Assembly: GCA_903926465.1 (NCBI GenBank)
Contig: CAIYJE010000086.1
Location: 1 to 47,057 of the forward strand
From: an uncultured Planctomycetales bacterium
GTDB taxonomy: Bacteria; Planctomycetota; Planctomycetia; Isosphaerales; Isosphaeraceae
Reading direction: 5' to 3'
Length of the DNA: 47,057 nt
Part shown: positions 26,533 to 35,405 of the stretch, one piece after another
Layout: each line of letters opens with the position of its first letter
How positions within the stretch are numbered: position 1 is the stretch's first letter
The notes under the pieces: generated by a model
What the model saw: the letters and a program-made list of their open reading frames with translations, nothing else
What the model was told of the DNA's origin: nothing
Database searches by the model: none
Made by a program: the position numbers and the translations under genes

Positions 26533-27453
26533 TCAGCCTTTTTCAAGCATCGCCAGACCAAACCCCGAGGCACCATAGTGGGGGCCATTGTAGAGCAAGA
26601 ATCTTTGGCCACCCTGATCAAACACCGACGGATAAGACAGGGAACCAGAATCCCAGCCATCGGCCGAGGGAGCTATGCCAACTCGCTCATCGCAACGGAT
26701 CCAGTTCAACCCATCCTGGCTTTCCGCATAACCGATTTGATATACCGTACCACGGTGACAGTACCACATCCGATAAGTGTCGTGATCGTGCATCACGCAT
26801 GGTCTAGTGAAGGCACAGTCACCGGTCAGGGCACCACCCAGACACAGCTGATCATGATCTCTCGTCCAGTTCACCCCATCTTCTGAACTGGCAAACTTGA
26901 AGGCGTGTGGCACGTCGATCAGATCAACCGGCGTGGGCGTGAGATTGGTGCCGTACCACATCTTCCAAGAGCCCGATTCGTGGATGACCCAGGGATAAGA
27001 TAGATTGTAGGGATCATAGGGATCTCGATCCAGGATGGGGCCCTGGGCGAACCGTTCGAATGTCGGTTGACCATCTGGTCCATTTTTCCTGTATGCCAGC
27101 CCAATGGCATTGCGCCAGGGAGTCGTTCTCCCCAGATTCCATCCCACATAATAGAGCCATGTCTGCTGCCCATCGGTAGCTAGACAGCCTAGCGACACGC
27201 CACTGTCATCAAACGCGCCATTGGGGCCAGGACTGAGCGAAGCATGCCTTGAGAGTTCCAGGAGCTTTTGCGGTTGCTCCAGGTCGATCACCAGCCAACC
27301 CACATGGGCCCGATTCTCAGCGTCACGACTATTGAAGTAAATCCGCACCAAAGATCCGTCGATGGGTTCCGCGATCGGGTTCGCGGCATGCGTTTGCATC
27401 CACGAGTATTCGCCCGACGCACAAAAAATCCGGCCAAGCTTGCGCCACTTCAT
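26533..27453 (-). CDS. GH43-like five-bladed beta-propeller protein
   Basis: The 306-residue protein reads as a glycosidase-type beta-propeller: repeated segments such as VRIYFNSRDAENRAHVGW, TWLYYVGWNLG, SWKMWYGTN, TYRMWYCHRG and RFLLYNGPHYG mark the blades, each with aromatic YY/WY pairs around a conserved Gly or Asn. The motif FDDSGVSLGCLATDG near the N-terminus supplies an Asp in the expected place. Such proteins in polysaccharide loci may trim or sense glycans; activity is unproven here. There is no signal peptide, so it is probably cytosolic, which is unusual for a degradative GH43. Its ATG lies two bases downstream of the stop of the NeuD-like gene. Confidence 0.7.
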   Translation of the reverse strand: MKWRKLGRIFCASGEYSWMQTHAANPIAEPIDGSLVRIYFNSRDAENRAHVGWLVIDLEQPQKLLELSRHASLSPGPNGAFDDSGVSLGCLATDGQQTWLYYVGWNLGRTTPWRNAIGLAYRKNGPDGQPTFERFAQGPILDRDPYDPYNLSYPWVIHESGSWKMWYGTNLTPTPVDLIDVPHAFKFASSEDGVNWTRDHDQLCLGGALTGDCAFTRPCVMHDHDTYRMWYCHRGTVYQIGYAESQDGLNWIRCDERVGIAPSADGWDSGSLSYPSVFDQGGQRFLLYNGPHYGASGFGLAMLEKG

Positions 27454-27455
27454 GT

Positions 27456-28118
27456 TCAGAAACCTGACCGGCTCGCCGGCACCGGAGAGGCCTGTGTCCC
27501 CTTGACGGCGTAAAGAGAATCGTCGTCTGTGCTTTTCATCACAATCGCACCTGCACCAATCAGACTTCCATGCCCAATACGAATCCCATCGCGGATGGTG
27601 GCATTCACACCCAAAAAACAGCGATCACCAATGGTGACATTCCCAGAAATCACCACATGCGAGGCCACAAACGTATGATCTCCGATCGTCGAATGGTGGC
27701 CAACGTGATTGCCACTCCATAAGGTCACGTTTTCACCCACACGAGCAAAGGGCTGGATCGTATTATCTTCCAGAATGAACTGGTTCGCCTTCGGTTCAAA
27801 ACCCGGCCAGATGGTGGCCTTCGAGCTAAGATAGTGTGCCAGTTCATAGCCCTTCTGCCGAGACTGCTGAAACTTCTCCGCGCGTAAAGCATTCATCCCC
27901 GAATAGCTCACGGCCACAAACATGGCATGAGTCTCAACCGGGAATGATTTCTCCACGTCTTCAAAGGGAACCACGGGAAGCCCTCCCATGGAGGACTCTT
28001 TGAGGTATTGCCCATCCACCGTATGGCCAACAACCTCATAAGAAGAGTCGTGCTTGAAGTAGAACGCGGCCAGTTCTGAAATCTGACCAGATCCAAACAG
28101 AACCAATTTTTTCAGCAT
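27456..28118 (-). CDS. NeuD/PglD-like sugar acyltransferase
   Basis: The 220-residue protein has an N-terminal Rossmann-like PglD domain (KKLVLFGSGQISELAAFYF) and a left-handed beta-helix of hexapeptide repeats in its second half (ENVTLWSGNHVGHHSTIGDHTFVASHVVISGNVTIGDRCFLGVNATIRDGIRIG, cut by eye into [LIV]-G-x4 turns). The His in GHHSTIG is in the place of the catalytic base in PglD. Family members N- or O-acetylate nucleotide-linked amino sugars. The WecE aminotransferase in the same locus makes a 4-amino sugar, so N-acylation of that product is an attractive fit, though not proven. The downstream GH43-like gene starts two bases after its stop, so both are one transcript. Confidence 0.85.
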   Translation of the reverse strand: MLKKLVLFGSGQISELAAFYFKHDSSYEVVGHTVDGQYLKESSMGGLPVVPFEDVEKSFPVETHAMFVAVSYSGMNALRAEKFQQSRQKGYELAHYLSSKATIWPGFEPKANQFILEDNTIQPFARVGENVTLWSGNHVGHHSTIGDHTFVASHVVISGNVTIGDRCFLGVNATIRDGIRIGHGSLIGAGAIVMKSTDDDSLYAVKGTQASPVPASRSGF

Positions 28119-28189
28119 GATACAGAGTTCCGATCAAGCTTTCGGGAATGACAAGTAAGGCATGAGTTCAAGAACGTGTTGCGGATCTA

Positions 28190-28963
28190 TTAACGAGGTC
28201 GGCTTTCGGCATACAGAATCAGGCAAGACGGGTGACAACGCGACCATTTCTGGATGAGATACCACGGCGACATGGTCCACTCATTAAGAATGAGCTTGAA
28301 TACTCCTGGAATCCTGGTCTTGAGAAATACCGAGCGATCGCCTGATTTTATCGTCCGCTCTTGCATGGAGAGGTTCACCTTATCCCGTTCAGCATTTCCG
28401 ACCAAGTAATTCGAAAGCCCGAGCAAGAGGTTGGAAAGTGGGTAGGTCAGCCCGGCAATATGGTCCAGATTCCAGGACTCTTCGTCCAGGCTTCGAGCCA
28501 GAGATTCCTGAGTATACCGCCGAAAATGACCGGCGATCACATCTTCAATTCCCCAGTGGGCTTGAGAGGCAGGCACGATTGTGATGAGAAGCCCTCCGTC
28601 ACCAACTAGCTGACGGCAGCGGCGGAAGTAGGCCCGTTCAACGGCATCGTCCAGATGCTCGATGACCATACAAGAGATGATCAGGTCGAATTGGTTCTGA
28701 TCGAGCAACGGATCGGATTCGAAAAAGTCTATCTGCCGGGCCTGATAACGACCAGCGTCCACAGATGTCTGATTGATTTCCTGCGCACGAGCCACACTGG
28801 GTGCATGAAGATCGATTCCCGATCCGGTCCACCCGTGCTTCAAAAGTAACGCGCTCACCCAACCCGAACCGCAGCCCACCTCCAGGAAACGACCAGGCGG
28901 TTGCCTTTTAAGCCGTTCTTGCAGATACATCCCCTGCAAAATGGTACCGGGAGGTTTTACCAT
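28190..28963 (-). CDS. Class I SAM-dependent methyltransferase
   Basis: The 257-residue protein has the SAM motif FLEVGCGSGWVSALLLKHGWTGSGIDLHAPSVA (about 27-60) and FDLIISCMVIEHLDD, the usual acidic motif-II region. The following part, RCRQLVGDGGLLITIVPASQAHWGIED, is again typical. The C-terminal segment TYPLSNLLLGLSNYLVG is hydrophobic and may touch a membrane or a lipid carrier. The ATG at 28963 is chosen; a TTG two codons before (28969) is in frame. The acceptor is unknown. Confidence 0.82.
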   Translation of the reverse strand: MVKPPGTILQGMYLQERLKRQPPGRFLEVGCGSGWVSALLLKHGWTGSGIDLHAPSVARAQEINQTSVDAGRYQARQIDFFESDPLLDQNQFDLIISCMVIEHLDDAVERAYFRRCRQLVGDGGLLITIVPASQAHWGIEDVIAGHFRRYTQESLARSLDEESWNLDHIAGLTYPLSNLLLGLSNYLVGNAERDKVNLSMQERTIKSGDRSVFLKTRIPGVFKLILNEWTMSPWYLIQKWSRCHPSCLILYAESRPR

Positions 28964-28993
28964 CGCCAACGCACTCCAAGACGTGCAACAGAA

Positions 28994-29830
28994 TCAACCT
29001 TGTCCGGCTCGATACAGCCGATTCTCGGCCGGTTGATAGTACTCATCCAGACTGGTAACTACACGCGAATACCAACCCAGGAGTTGCTGAGTCCGTTCAG
29101 AAAGCAGTAGCATCGTCTCGTCACCTAGGGCGCGAACATAATCGATCTGTGGCTTGATCCAGGAACGCGTGAACTGGTGATTGATCGACAGTCGATCGGT
29201 ACCAGAGACGTTCCGTCCCGAAGCATGCCAGAGTGTGGAGTCAAACACGATCATCGTACCCGGTGGACAGGTCAACTGTTCGGCATTGGCGGCCAGATAG
29301 CCCTTGTCTGGCTTTTCGGTTTTCTGCTGCGAGCCAGGAACCACCAGTGTCGCTCCGTTCTCCGTCGTGAATTCACTGATGGCAATAAACACGTTGATGG
29401 AGGCACAATACCCGTTCAGAAGCCGACGGAAATCCATGTGATAATTGTTCTGAGCAACCTCAGGAGCCGTGTCCACCGGATAGCTCGGAAGTATGAAGCC
29501 GTTCTGCAAATGCATGATTGCAGTGGGTGAGACCGTGGCATCAACAACCGCCAGGACCTGAGGAACCTCAAGGTAGTGGGTGAAGAAGCGATCGTACTTC
29601 ATCATCAGCCGGAGTATGCCCAGTTCGCCTGCTCGACGGAGGCGATCGGCACCAATTTCCGCAACAATCCGTTCGTGCACAGCCCGGAGTCGATCACTCG
29701 TCTCCACAACCATTGCGCTGGGGATCACCCCTTCCACCACCGCGTAACCAACATCGCGAACCAGGCAAAGCGCATGCTCAAGCCAATGTTCATTGGTTTG
29801 ACAGCAAAGACGAGTTTCGCTGACCTTCAT
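28994..29830 (-). CDS. Phytanoyl-CoA dioxygenase family oxygenase
   Basis: The 278-residue protein has the non-haem iron facial triad of the PhyH family: His131 and Asp133 in NNYHMDFRR, and His202 in [10 protein letters not shown], followed by Arg213 for 2-oxoglutarate. Length and order fit. Family members hydroxylate fatty acyls, small metabolites or sugars with Fe(II) and 2-oxoglutarate. Within a polysaccharide locus a hydroxylation or epimerisation of a sugar or lipid is plausible, but the substrate is not visible. GGAG six bases before the ATG fits well. The ATG overlaps the stop of the upstream methyltransferase gene (ATGA), which implies translational coupling. Confidence 0.85.
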   Translation of the reverse strand: MKVSETRLCCQTNEHWLEHALCLVRDVGYAVVEGVIPSAMVVETSDRLRAVHERIVAEIGADRLRRAGELGILRLMMKYDRFFTHYLEVPQVLAVVDATVSPTAIMHLQNGFILPSYPVDTAPEVAQNNYHMDFRRLLNGYCASINVFIAISEFTTENGATLVVPGSQQKTEKPDKGYLAANAEQLTCPPGTMIVFDSTLWHASGRNVSGTDRLSINHQFTRSWIKPQIDYVRALGDETMLLLSERTQQLLGWYSRVVTSLDEYYQPAENRLYRAGQG

Positions 29831-30456
29831 GGCTGACTCCGAACCAGAATGGTGAATTCATAAAGCCCATAATCATGCAGCAGGCTGACATGGCGTGAGA
29901 ACGTGCGTTTACAGTAGTCAAAGAACCAGCCTGGATTTGCGTAGTAGAGGTCTGGCCGCTGGCGATCCAGGTCACTGTAGCTCGTCAGACAATTGAAGGC
30001 GAACCCACGAGTAGACATCTGTGCCATCTGGTGGATCGTCTCCAGAATGTAGGCATGCCAGGCCTCGTCAGAAGTCTGCTGCTTGACATTAAAGATACCG
30101 CTGGCCACCACGTAATCGGCCCTCCGATCGGTCGAGACACCAAGCTCGAACATCGATTCCGGCTGATCCAGATGCAGCTTCCGCGCTTCGAGAATCATGG
30201 CCTCGGAAAGGTCGAGTCCCAGATACTCCACCAGGTCGCCGGCCGACTTCAAATAATCGAATAAGGCTCCGTATCCACAACCCAGGTCGATGAGGCGATA
30301 GGTCCGGGTACGTTCACAGAGCTTCAAAAGCTGATCGAACCTCAGCAATTGACCAGCTTCTGAATTCCAGTCCATCCCCTGCGGAGTCGGACCAAATTCA
30401 GTGACCTTACTCGTGTAGTAGGCTCTCACTTTCTGATGAATGCCTGGTGAGTTCAT
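29827..30456 (-). CDS. Class I SAM-dependent methyltransferase
   Basis: The 209-residue protein has the motif [18 protein letters not shown] (about 49-66) and [19 protein letters not shown], a standard SAM-binding pair. The later segment [10 protein letters not shown] takes the place of motif II. The C-terminus ends [13 protein letters not shown]. It overlaps by four bases with the WbqC-like gene upstream and with the oxygenase gene downstream (both ATGA), so the three form a coupled unit. WbqC and methyltransferases co-occur in O-antigen loci, and this one may act on the same sugar intermediate. Confidence 0.85.
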   Translation of the reverse strand: MNSPGIHQKVRAYYTSKVTEFGPTPQGMDWNSEAGQLLRFDQLLKLCERTRTYRLIDLGCGYGALFDYLKSAGDLVEYLGLDLSEAMILEARKLHLDQPESMFELGVSTDRRADYVVASGIFNVKQQTSDEAWHAYILETIHQMAQMSTRGFAFNCLTSYSDLDRQRPDLYYANPGWFFDYCKRTFSRHVSLLHDYGLYEFTILVRSQP

Positions 30457-31160
30457 GAGCCGGGGCCTCGTTGAAAATATCGCTTGGCCTCTGGTCCCGT
30501 TTGGAAGAGCAGATCTAGAATACTGACAGAATGATCAAACGGTGGATAGAGCTGCGAATATTCAGGATAACCCGCGTAGTCCATCCAGCTGAGTTGAATA
30601 CCTACGTCATTAAAGAGATTGGGAAGCAGGTAGTCTTGAGCGGCCGGTCCAGACAGGTATTCGGTTGCACCGGCACCCTGACACAGGCTCACCAACCGCT
30701 CGGTCTTCGCACCTGACGATTGATAATGAGAATCGATGGTAATCTTGGTAGAAATCTCAAGTATTTTGCACAGTTCGGTCAAGAACAGGAAATTGACTTC
30801 ACTCAGTAACTGGAAAGTCGATGCCTTGTCGTAGAGTGCTTCGAGGCGGGCGGAGTAGGTCGGAAAGTAGGGTGCTTTCCCATAAGCCAGCTTCAGCTTG
30901 ACCCAATGTTGTTCTGCCCAACTTGGGTCGGAAACCTCGGTTTCCCGAATTGACTGGAAGTACTTTCCGGTCACTTTCACCGGGATTGTGAGCCAGATCA
31001 CCCCCTCGCGACTTTTGATCCGGTTTCGGTTGCGCCAGTCGCGCCGTGTGTACTGGACACTGTCTAGCAAGATAAACTCATCAACCTTTTGAATCAGGTC
31101 AAAATACCCTTTCCAAGGGATGTAGTTTGACTGAACGATTGCAACCTTCTTGGACTTCAT
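30453..31160 (-). CDS. WbqC-like family protein
   Basis: The 235-residue protein is a clear WbqC member: KKVAIVQSNYIPWKGYFDLIQKVDEFILLDSVQYTRRDWRNRNRIKS at the start, then IWLTIPV and an even, mostly helical body. WbqC proteins occur in O-antigen loci and are often annotated as aminotransferases or glycine-transfer enzymes, but their chemistry is poorly defined. The ATG at 31160 sits directly before the family start; 41 in-frame residues upstream (to 31283) lack similarity. The downstream methyltransferase overlaps by four bases. Confidence 0.88.
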   Translation of the reverse strand: MKSKKVAIVQSNYIPWKGYFDLIQKVDEFILLDSVQYTRRDWRNRNRIKSREGVIWLTIPVKVTGKYFQSIRETEVSDPSWAEQHWVKLKLAYGKAPYFPTYSARLEALYDKASTFQLLSEVNFLFLTELCKILEISTKITIDSHYQSSGAKTERLVSLCQGAGATEYLSGPAAQDYLLPNLFNDVGIQLSWMDYAGYPEYSQLYPPFDHSVSILDLLFQTGPEAKRYFQRGPGS

Positions 31161-31480
31161 CACAGGTTCCAGCATGGCCAAAGCAGTCATCCAGATTGGC
31201 TCGAACAAGAAATACAGAGTCGGTCCAGAAACGAAAGAGACACCATTTTTGTAACCGCCTCGTCTAACGATTCTCTTGAACAATGGTCACGATAGCTTTG
31301 CAGCGTAGCAACCCAGATCATGTTGGAATTCTACAAACGGATGCACGCTACCTGCGCGAGTTGACAACTCAAACAATTATACTCCAGAAAATGGCGGCCT
31401 CCCTCAAATACACGCACAATGAAACATCGGTCTGAAGACTCTTGAACGGATGAAACGCAGGCCCCCTCACAACTGCGGGA

Positions 31481-31490
31481 GGGGGGGGGG
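31481..31490. repeat. Homopolymer of ten G
   Basis: Ten consecutive G (plus strand) lie 28 bases after the stop of the PMT-like gene, in the gap before the WbqC-like gene. Such tracts slip easily during replication and sequencing. Confidence 0.85.
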
Positions 31491-31518
31491 CAATCGACGA
31501 GAGCTCGTTCCAAACAAC

Positions 31519-33810
31519 TCACCGGCTGCCGACATCTGGGCGTATAGGGTCTGGGGCTCGAGGTGGGCCCGAGTCTTCCAGGAACGGCAAAGAGCCGAAG
31601 TGGCGTGACTGAACGTCATACAGTCGAATCAGCAACCGGTGTCCCGAAGCAGCCTGATGCACGGGTAATCTGACAAACAGCACCTGTGCCTCGGCAAGGT
31701 CGATTGGCGAGACAAACCCACCAGAGTTGATCGTTTGTTCCATGCGATCCTGAGTCTCGATCCTCAGGCTACTGGATTCAGGAACCTCACGCTTCTCGTC
31801 CAGGTCATAGAGGGCAAGTCGGCCAAGCCTCTGCCCTGCCCTGGGTGCGATTGACACCGAGAACGAGCGGAGATCGGTCCACCGCCCACACTCCACGAGT
31901 TCCGGCGGAGGTTGCGTTTTCAGAGTCAGAAGATGAAATCCATCCACCGAGCCTCGTTCTCCGTAACTCTTCCGCATCTCTCGGATCAGTAGCGGTTCCG
32001 GGGCCGACCGATCGTATCGAGCCAGTTTCTGAAACAAGAGATCGTGGTAGAGAAAGACGCCCCGAGGATGGCTCTGAAGCGTGGTCAGAACTTGCTGCTG
32101 AACCGAGTCTGGCATAACCTGAACCACGGTGCTCAAGGTCACGGCGCTGGGCGTTGGTTTACCTGTCCAGAAGTAGAGACTATTCAGGCCAATGTTGCAG
32201 AGGAAAGTATCTGAACTTCGGGTAAGGTTGGCTGCCAACCAGCGGTCTACCGCTACTTGGTGCTCATCAAGATGCAGTAACCGTGCGCCTGGTAGATTCA
32301 GAGAAACAAAGCCCGAGTAGCGACGCTCGGAATGGCGAACCTGCAACAGCGCAAACGCCAGCACCGCGGTGAAAAGTATAGAAAACGCCAGTGGTTGAAT
32401 TCTCAAGAGAACCGGCTTCGCTTCAAACTGTGTCACTAGCCATGCAATCGTGTCGCCCAGGCAAATTGCCGCAATTGGAAGGAACAACAACGTACCGGTG
32501 GCGCTCTGGGTGCCAGCAACCGGGTAGACGATCAACACTTCCAGCAGCATGAACCAGCAAAGGGCGAGTCTGGCCAGGGTGGACTGGGTCGAGACAGCAT
32601 GTGGGGGTAAAAAGACCAGACCCAGAAACGGGGTGCAATAGAAGATCAGAAAACCGTCCCCCGCCAACCAACAATCCAGCCTCTGGGCCTGAAATGTGCA
32701 AGCAATTACGATCAAGCCAAAAAGTGCTTTCAGGCCGATCATCAGCAGCGTTTGAGCGCGTTGCAGGCGAGGTCGATCCGCGCCAATCACGGTTGTGATT
32801 GCAAGAAACACCAGCGGGGCCACCCAGATGAACCGCCAGGCATTTTGGCCAAAATTGAGGGGAATGAGAAACTGACCCGTGAATTTCAACGCGCGCACAA
32901 CAAGACCATCCCAAAGCCCGTAAGGAGTAGTGCCTTTGGAAAAGACGAACGCGCAAGAAATCAAACCGGGTAACACAAAAGCCAGGACCAAGATCCACCA
33001 TTGTCTCGGTACTCGTTCATACGGCAACTTTCTCTGACTGATCAAAAGGCTGATCATCGAGAGTACCATAACGCCAGCCAACCTGCCTGTGGCGGAATCG
33101 TGCAGACTGGCCCGCATGAGGAGTACCGGCAGAAGAACCACGGCCAGGGCCACGCTCCAGCGAGCAACACGCAACAGTTTGCCATGATCGAATGCGAACA
33201 GGAACGAAATTAGCAACGCCAGCGCAGCCGGCACCCCCACGTTGATCTTGATCAAGATCAACGAACACGTAATGGCCCCGCAGATCGCCAGCGGAACCGT
33301 GGTTCGGCCATGCCTGGCACTGGCCGCCACTGCGGCGAACCCTGCAAACAAGAGAGCGCACAATTCCTGGGGATGAACCGGTTCATTACGAATCGCCGTC
33401 AGATGAAACAACACTCCTGCAAAGGTAAGGACCACCATCGAGGCCTGACGGGTCAGAAACCAAACACAAACACAACAGAGTCCCACCGAGCCAATCCAGT
33501 ACCCCATGGTCACAAAGCGAACCGCATCCGTGGTCAGAGGGACACCGAACAATCCGTAAATCAACCAGTAGACCAGGTAATAAAATGGGCCATAAACATT
33601 GGGGATCACGTCATACATCACACCGCCATCCAGAAAATGCTGGAGGACGATCATCATCCATCCTTCATCATCATGGATCGCAAACTTGCTAAAAAGACTG
33701 AAATACATGTAGGCAATTCCTGTAACCGCCAGGGAACTTGCCAGCCCCGTCCAGATCAGGACTTGCAGGTATCTCCTGCTTCCCTGTCTTGCACCCTCAA
33801 TGTCATTCAC
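31519..33810 (-). CDS. Large PMT/ArnT-like membrane glycosyltransferase
   Basis: The 763-residue protein has about ten to twelve membrane segments in its first ~480 residues, then a soluble C-terminal domain. After the first helix comes FAIHDDEGWMMIVLQHFLDGGVMYDVIPNVYGPFYYLVYWL: the acidic pair DDE in the first outer loop is typical of GT-C enzymes (GT39/GT83/ArnT) that take sugars from polyprenyl phosphate. It could use the lipid-linked sugar made by the GtrB-like enzyme nearby. The soluble part (about 490-763) with GFVSPIDLAEAQVLFVRLPVHQ appears to include a beta-sandwich. No strong Shine-Dalgarno is close; AGGA lies 11 bases before the ATG. Exact acceptor and sugar are unknown. Confidence 0.75.
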   Translation of the reverse strand: MNDIEGARQGSRRYLQVLIWTGLASSLAVTGIAYMYFSLFSKFAIHDDEGWMMIVLQHFLDGGVMYDVIPNVYGPFYYLVYWLIYGLFGVPLTTDAVRFVTMGYWIGSVGLCCVCVWFLTRQASMVVLTFAGVLFHLTAIRNEPVHPQELCALLFAGFAAVAASARHGRTTVPLAICGAITCSLILIKINVGVPAALALLISFLFAFDHGKLLRVARWSVALAVVLLPVLLMRASLHDSATGRLAGVMVLSMISLLISQRKLPYERVPRQWWILVLAFVLPGLISCAFVFSKGTTPYGLWDGLVVRALKFTGQFLIPLNFGQNAWRFIWVAPLVFLAITTVIGADRPRLQRAQTLLMIGLKALFGLIVIACTFQAQRLDCWLAGDGFLIFYCTPFLGLVFLPPHAVSTQSTLARLALCWFMLLEVLIVYPVAGTQSATGTLLFLPIAAICLGDTIAWLVTQFEAKPVLLRIQPLAFSILFTAVLAFALLQVRHSERRYSGFVSLNLPGARLLHLDEHQVAVDRWLAANLTRSSDTFLCNIGLNSLYFWTGKPTPSAVTLSTVVQVMPDSVQQQVLTTLQSHPRGVFLYHDLLFQKLARYDRSAPEPLLIREMRKSYGERGSVDGFHLLTLKTQPPPELVECGRWTDLRSFSVSIAPRAGQRLGRLALYDLDEKREVPESSSLRIETQDRMEQTINSGGFVSPIDLAEAQVLFVRLPVHQAASGHRLLIRLYDVQSRHFGSLPFLEDSGPPRAPDPIRPDVGSR

Positions 33811-33958
33811 CAGAGCGGTCCTTGCTTGACATCCTCAGAAACGTGATCGGGCTTCATTCTGTGTAAGATCCACGGCAATCCACTTCACCAACCCACCAGG
33901 ACGGATCGGCTTGGTTCACCCTGAAACCGACCCCCAGTCGCTTGCGCTGGTGGGGTAA

Positions 33959-35389
33959 TCAGGCCAGGATCTCTCGAACCACATTTCCGCTCACATCCGT
34001 GAGTCGGATATCACGCCCACCAAAGCGGTACGTCAGTCGCGTGTGATCCAGGCCCAGCAGGTGTAGGATTGTGGCGTGAAGGTCATGCATCTCAAGGGGT
34101 TGATCCACCGCGCGGTAGCCCCACTCATCCGTGGCACCATAGGCCATCCCTGGACGAATTCCACCCCCCGCAAGCCAGACCGAGAAGCCATACTCATTGT
34201 GATCTCGACCGTCCGATCCCTGCGCAAACGGGGTGCGGCCAAACTCACCCGCCCAAACCACCAGCGTGGAGTCAAGCAGCCCTCGCTGTTTCAAATCAAC
34301 CAGCAGGCCGGCGATCGGCTGATCCACGGCACGCGCATTATCCCCGTGATTCTTTACCAGTCCACCGTGGGCGTCCCAGCGCGCATACCCATCCACCATC
34401 GGGATCGTCAATTCCACAAACCGCACACCACGCTCCACCATACGGCGCGCGATCAAACACTGGCGCGCATAGGTCTGTGTATGCGGAAACTCAGCGTCAA
34501 GCCCATACAGCGTCTTGGTTGCTGCCGACTCGCCCGAGATATCCAGTAACTCGGGAACCGCAACCTGCATCCGTGCCGCCAGTTCGGCATTCGCAATCGC
34601 CCCCTCAAGCGCATCATTGCCACCACTGGCGTCCAGACCCAGCCGATTCAAGCGATCCGATAATCGTCGCTTCACCTCCTGCTGTACACTGGTTTTTTCA
34701 CCAGGGGTGATGTTCGCCAGCGGAGTGCCATTGGCATTCAGCAGCGAACCCTGATAACTGGCCGGCAGGAACCCGCTGCCAAAGCAGTCCAGGCCACCAG
34801 ACGGAATCTGCCCGCCATTGAGCACCACAAACCCGGGCAAGTTTTCGTTGTCGCTTCCAAGCCCATAGCCAACCCAGGCCCCCATGCTCGGGCGCCCCTG
34901 CAAGCCCAGCCCACTATGCAAAAAATAGTTGGCGCTGGTGTGCTCTGGAAATTTCGACGTCATCGAGTTGATCACACACAGTTCATCAGCCTGCGAGGCG
35001 ATCTGCGGAAAGAGATCGCTGATCCAGAGTCCACTCTGACCACGCTGACGAAAGGTCCAGGGAGACTTCAAGACCGTGCCGATACTCTCAAACTGGGTTT
35101 TTTCCAGCTTCCCGATCGTGTTCCGGGGATTCTCACCATGATGCTTCTCAAGCATCGGCTTGTAATCAAAACTATCCACCTGCGAGACCGCACCTTCCAT
35201 GAACAGGAAGATCACGCTGGTGGCCTTGGCGGGAAAGTGAGGAGCCCGGGCCGAGCCTGAGTCTTCTCCTGCAACCGTCCTGGACAGCGAACCCAGCAAC
35301 GCCGAAGCCGCCATGGCACCAAAGCCACTGCCTGCTTGCTGGAGCAATTCCCGTCGCGAGAGCCAGGATCTGGTGTGCTGCACGTTCAT
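33959..35389 (-). CDS. DUF1501 protein, Tat-exported (second pair)
   Basis: The 476-residue protein carries a twin-arginine signal (SRRELLQQAGSGFGAMAASALLG) and the DUF1501 domain, a sulfatase/alkaline-phosphatase-like fold. Landmarks are VIFLFMEGAVSQVDSFDYKP near the start and [37 protein letters not shown] late. The Asp, His and Ser residues in these blocks are placed like metal ligands of the superfamily. The natural substrate of DUF1501 is not established. It starts 16 bases after the PSD1 gene upstream on the same strand, and the two are expected to work together. It is about 45% like its paralogue at 38774-40207 by eye. Confidence 0.92.
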   Translation of the reverse strand: MNVQHTRSWLSRRELLQQAGSGFGAMAASALLGSLSRTVAGEDSGSARAPHFPAKATSVIFLFMEGAVSQVDSFDYKPMLEKHHGENPRNTIGKLEKTQFESIGTVLKSPWTFRQRGQSGLWISDLFPQIASQADELCVINSMTSKFPEHTSANYFLHSGLGLQGRPSMGAWVGYGLGSDNENLPGFVVLNGGQIPSGGLDCFGSGFLPASYQGSLLNANGTPLANITPGEKTSVQQEVKRRLSDRLNRLGLDASGGNDALEGAIANAELAARMQVAVPELLDISGESAATKTLYGLDAEFPHTQTYARQCLIARRMVERGVRFVELTIPMVDGYARWDAHGGLVKNHGDNARAVDQPIAGLLVDLKQRGLLDSTLVVWAGEFGRTPFAQGSDGRDHNEYGFSVWLAGGGIRPGMAYGATDEWGYRAVDQPLEMHDLHATILHLLGLDHTRLTYRFGGRDIRLTDVSGNVVREILA

Positions 35390-35405
35390 CGCCGGAACCT
35401 TTCCG

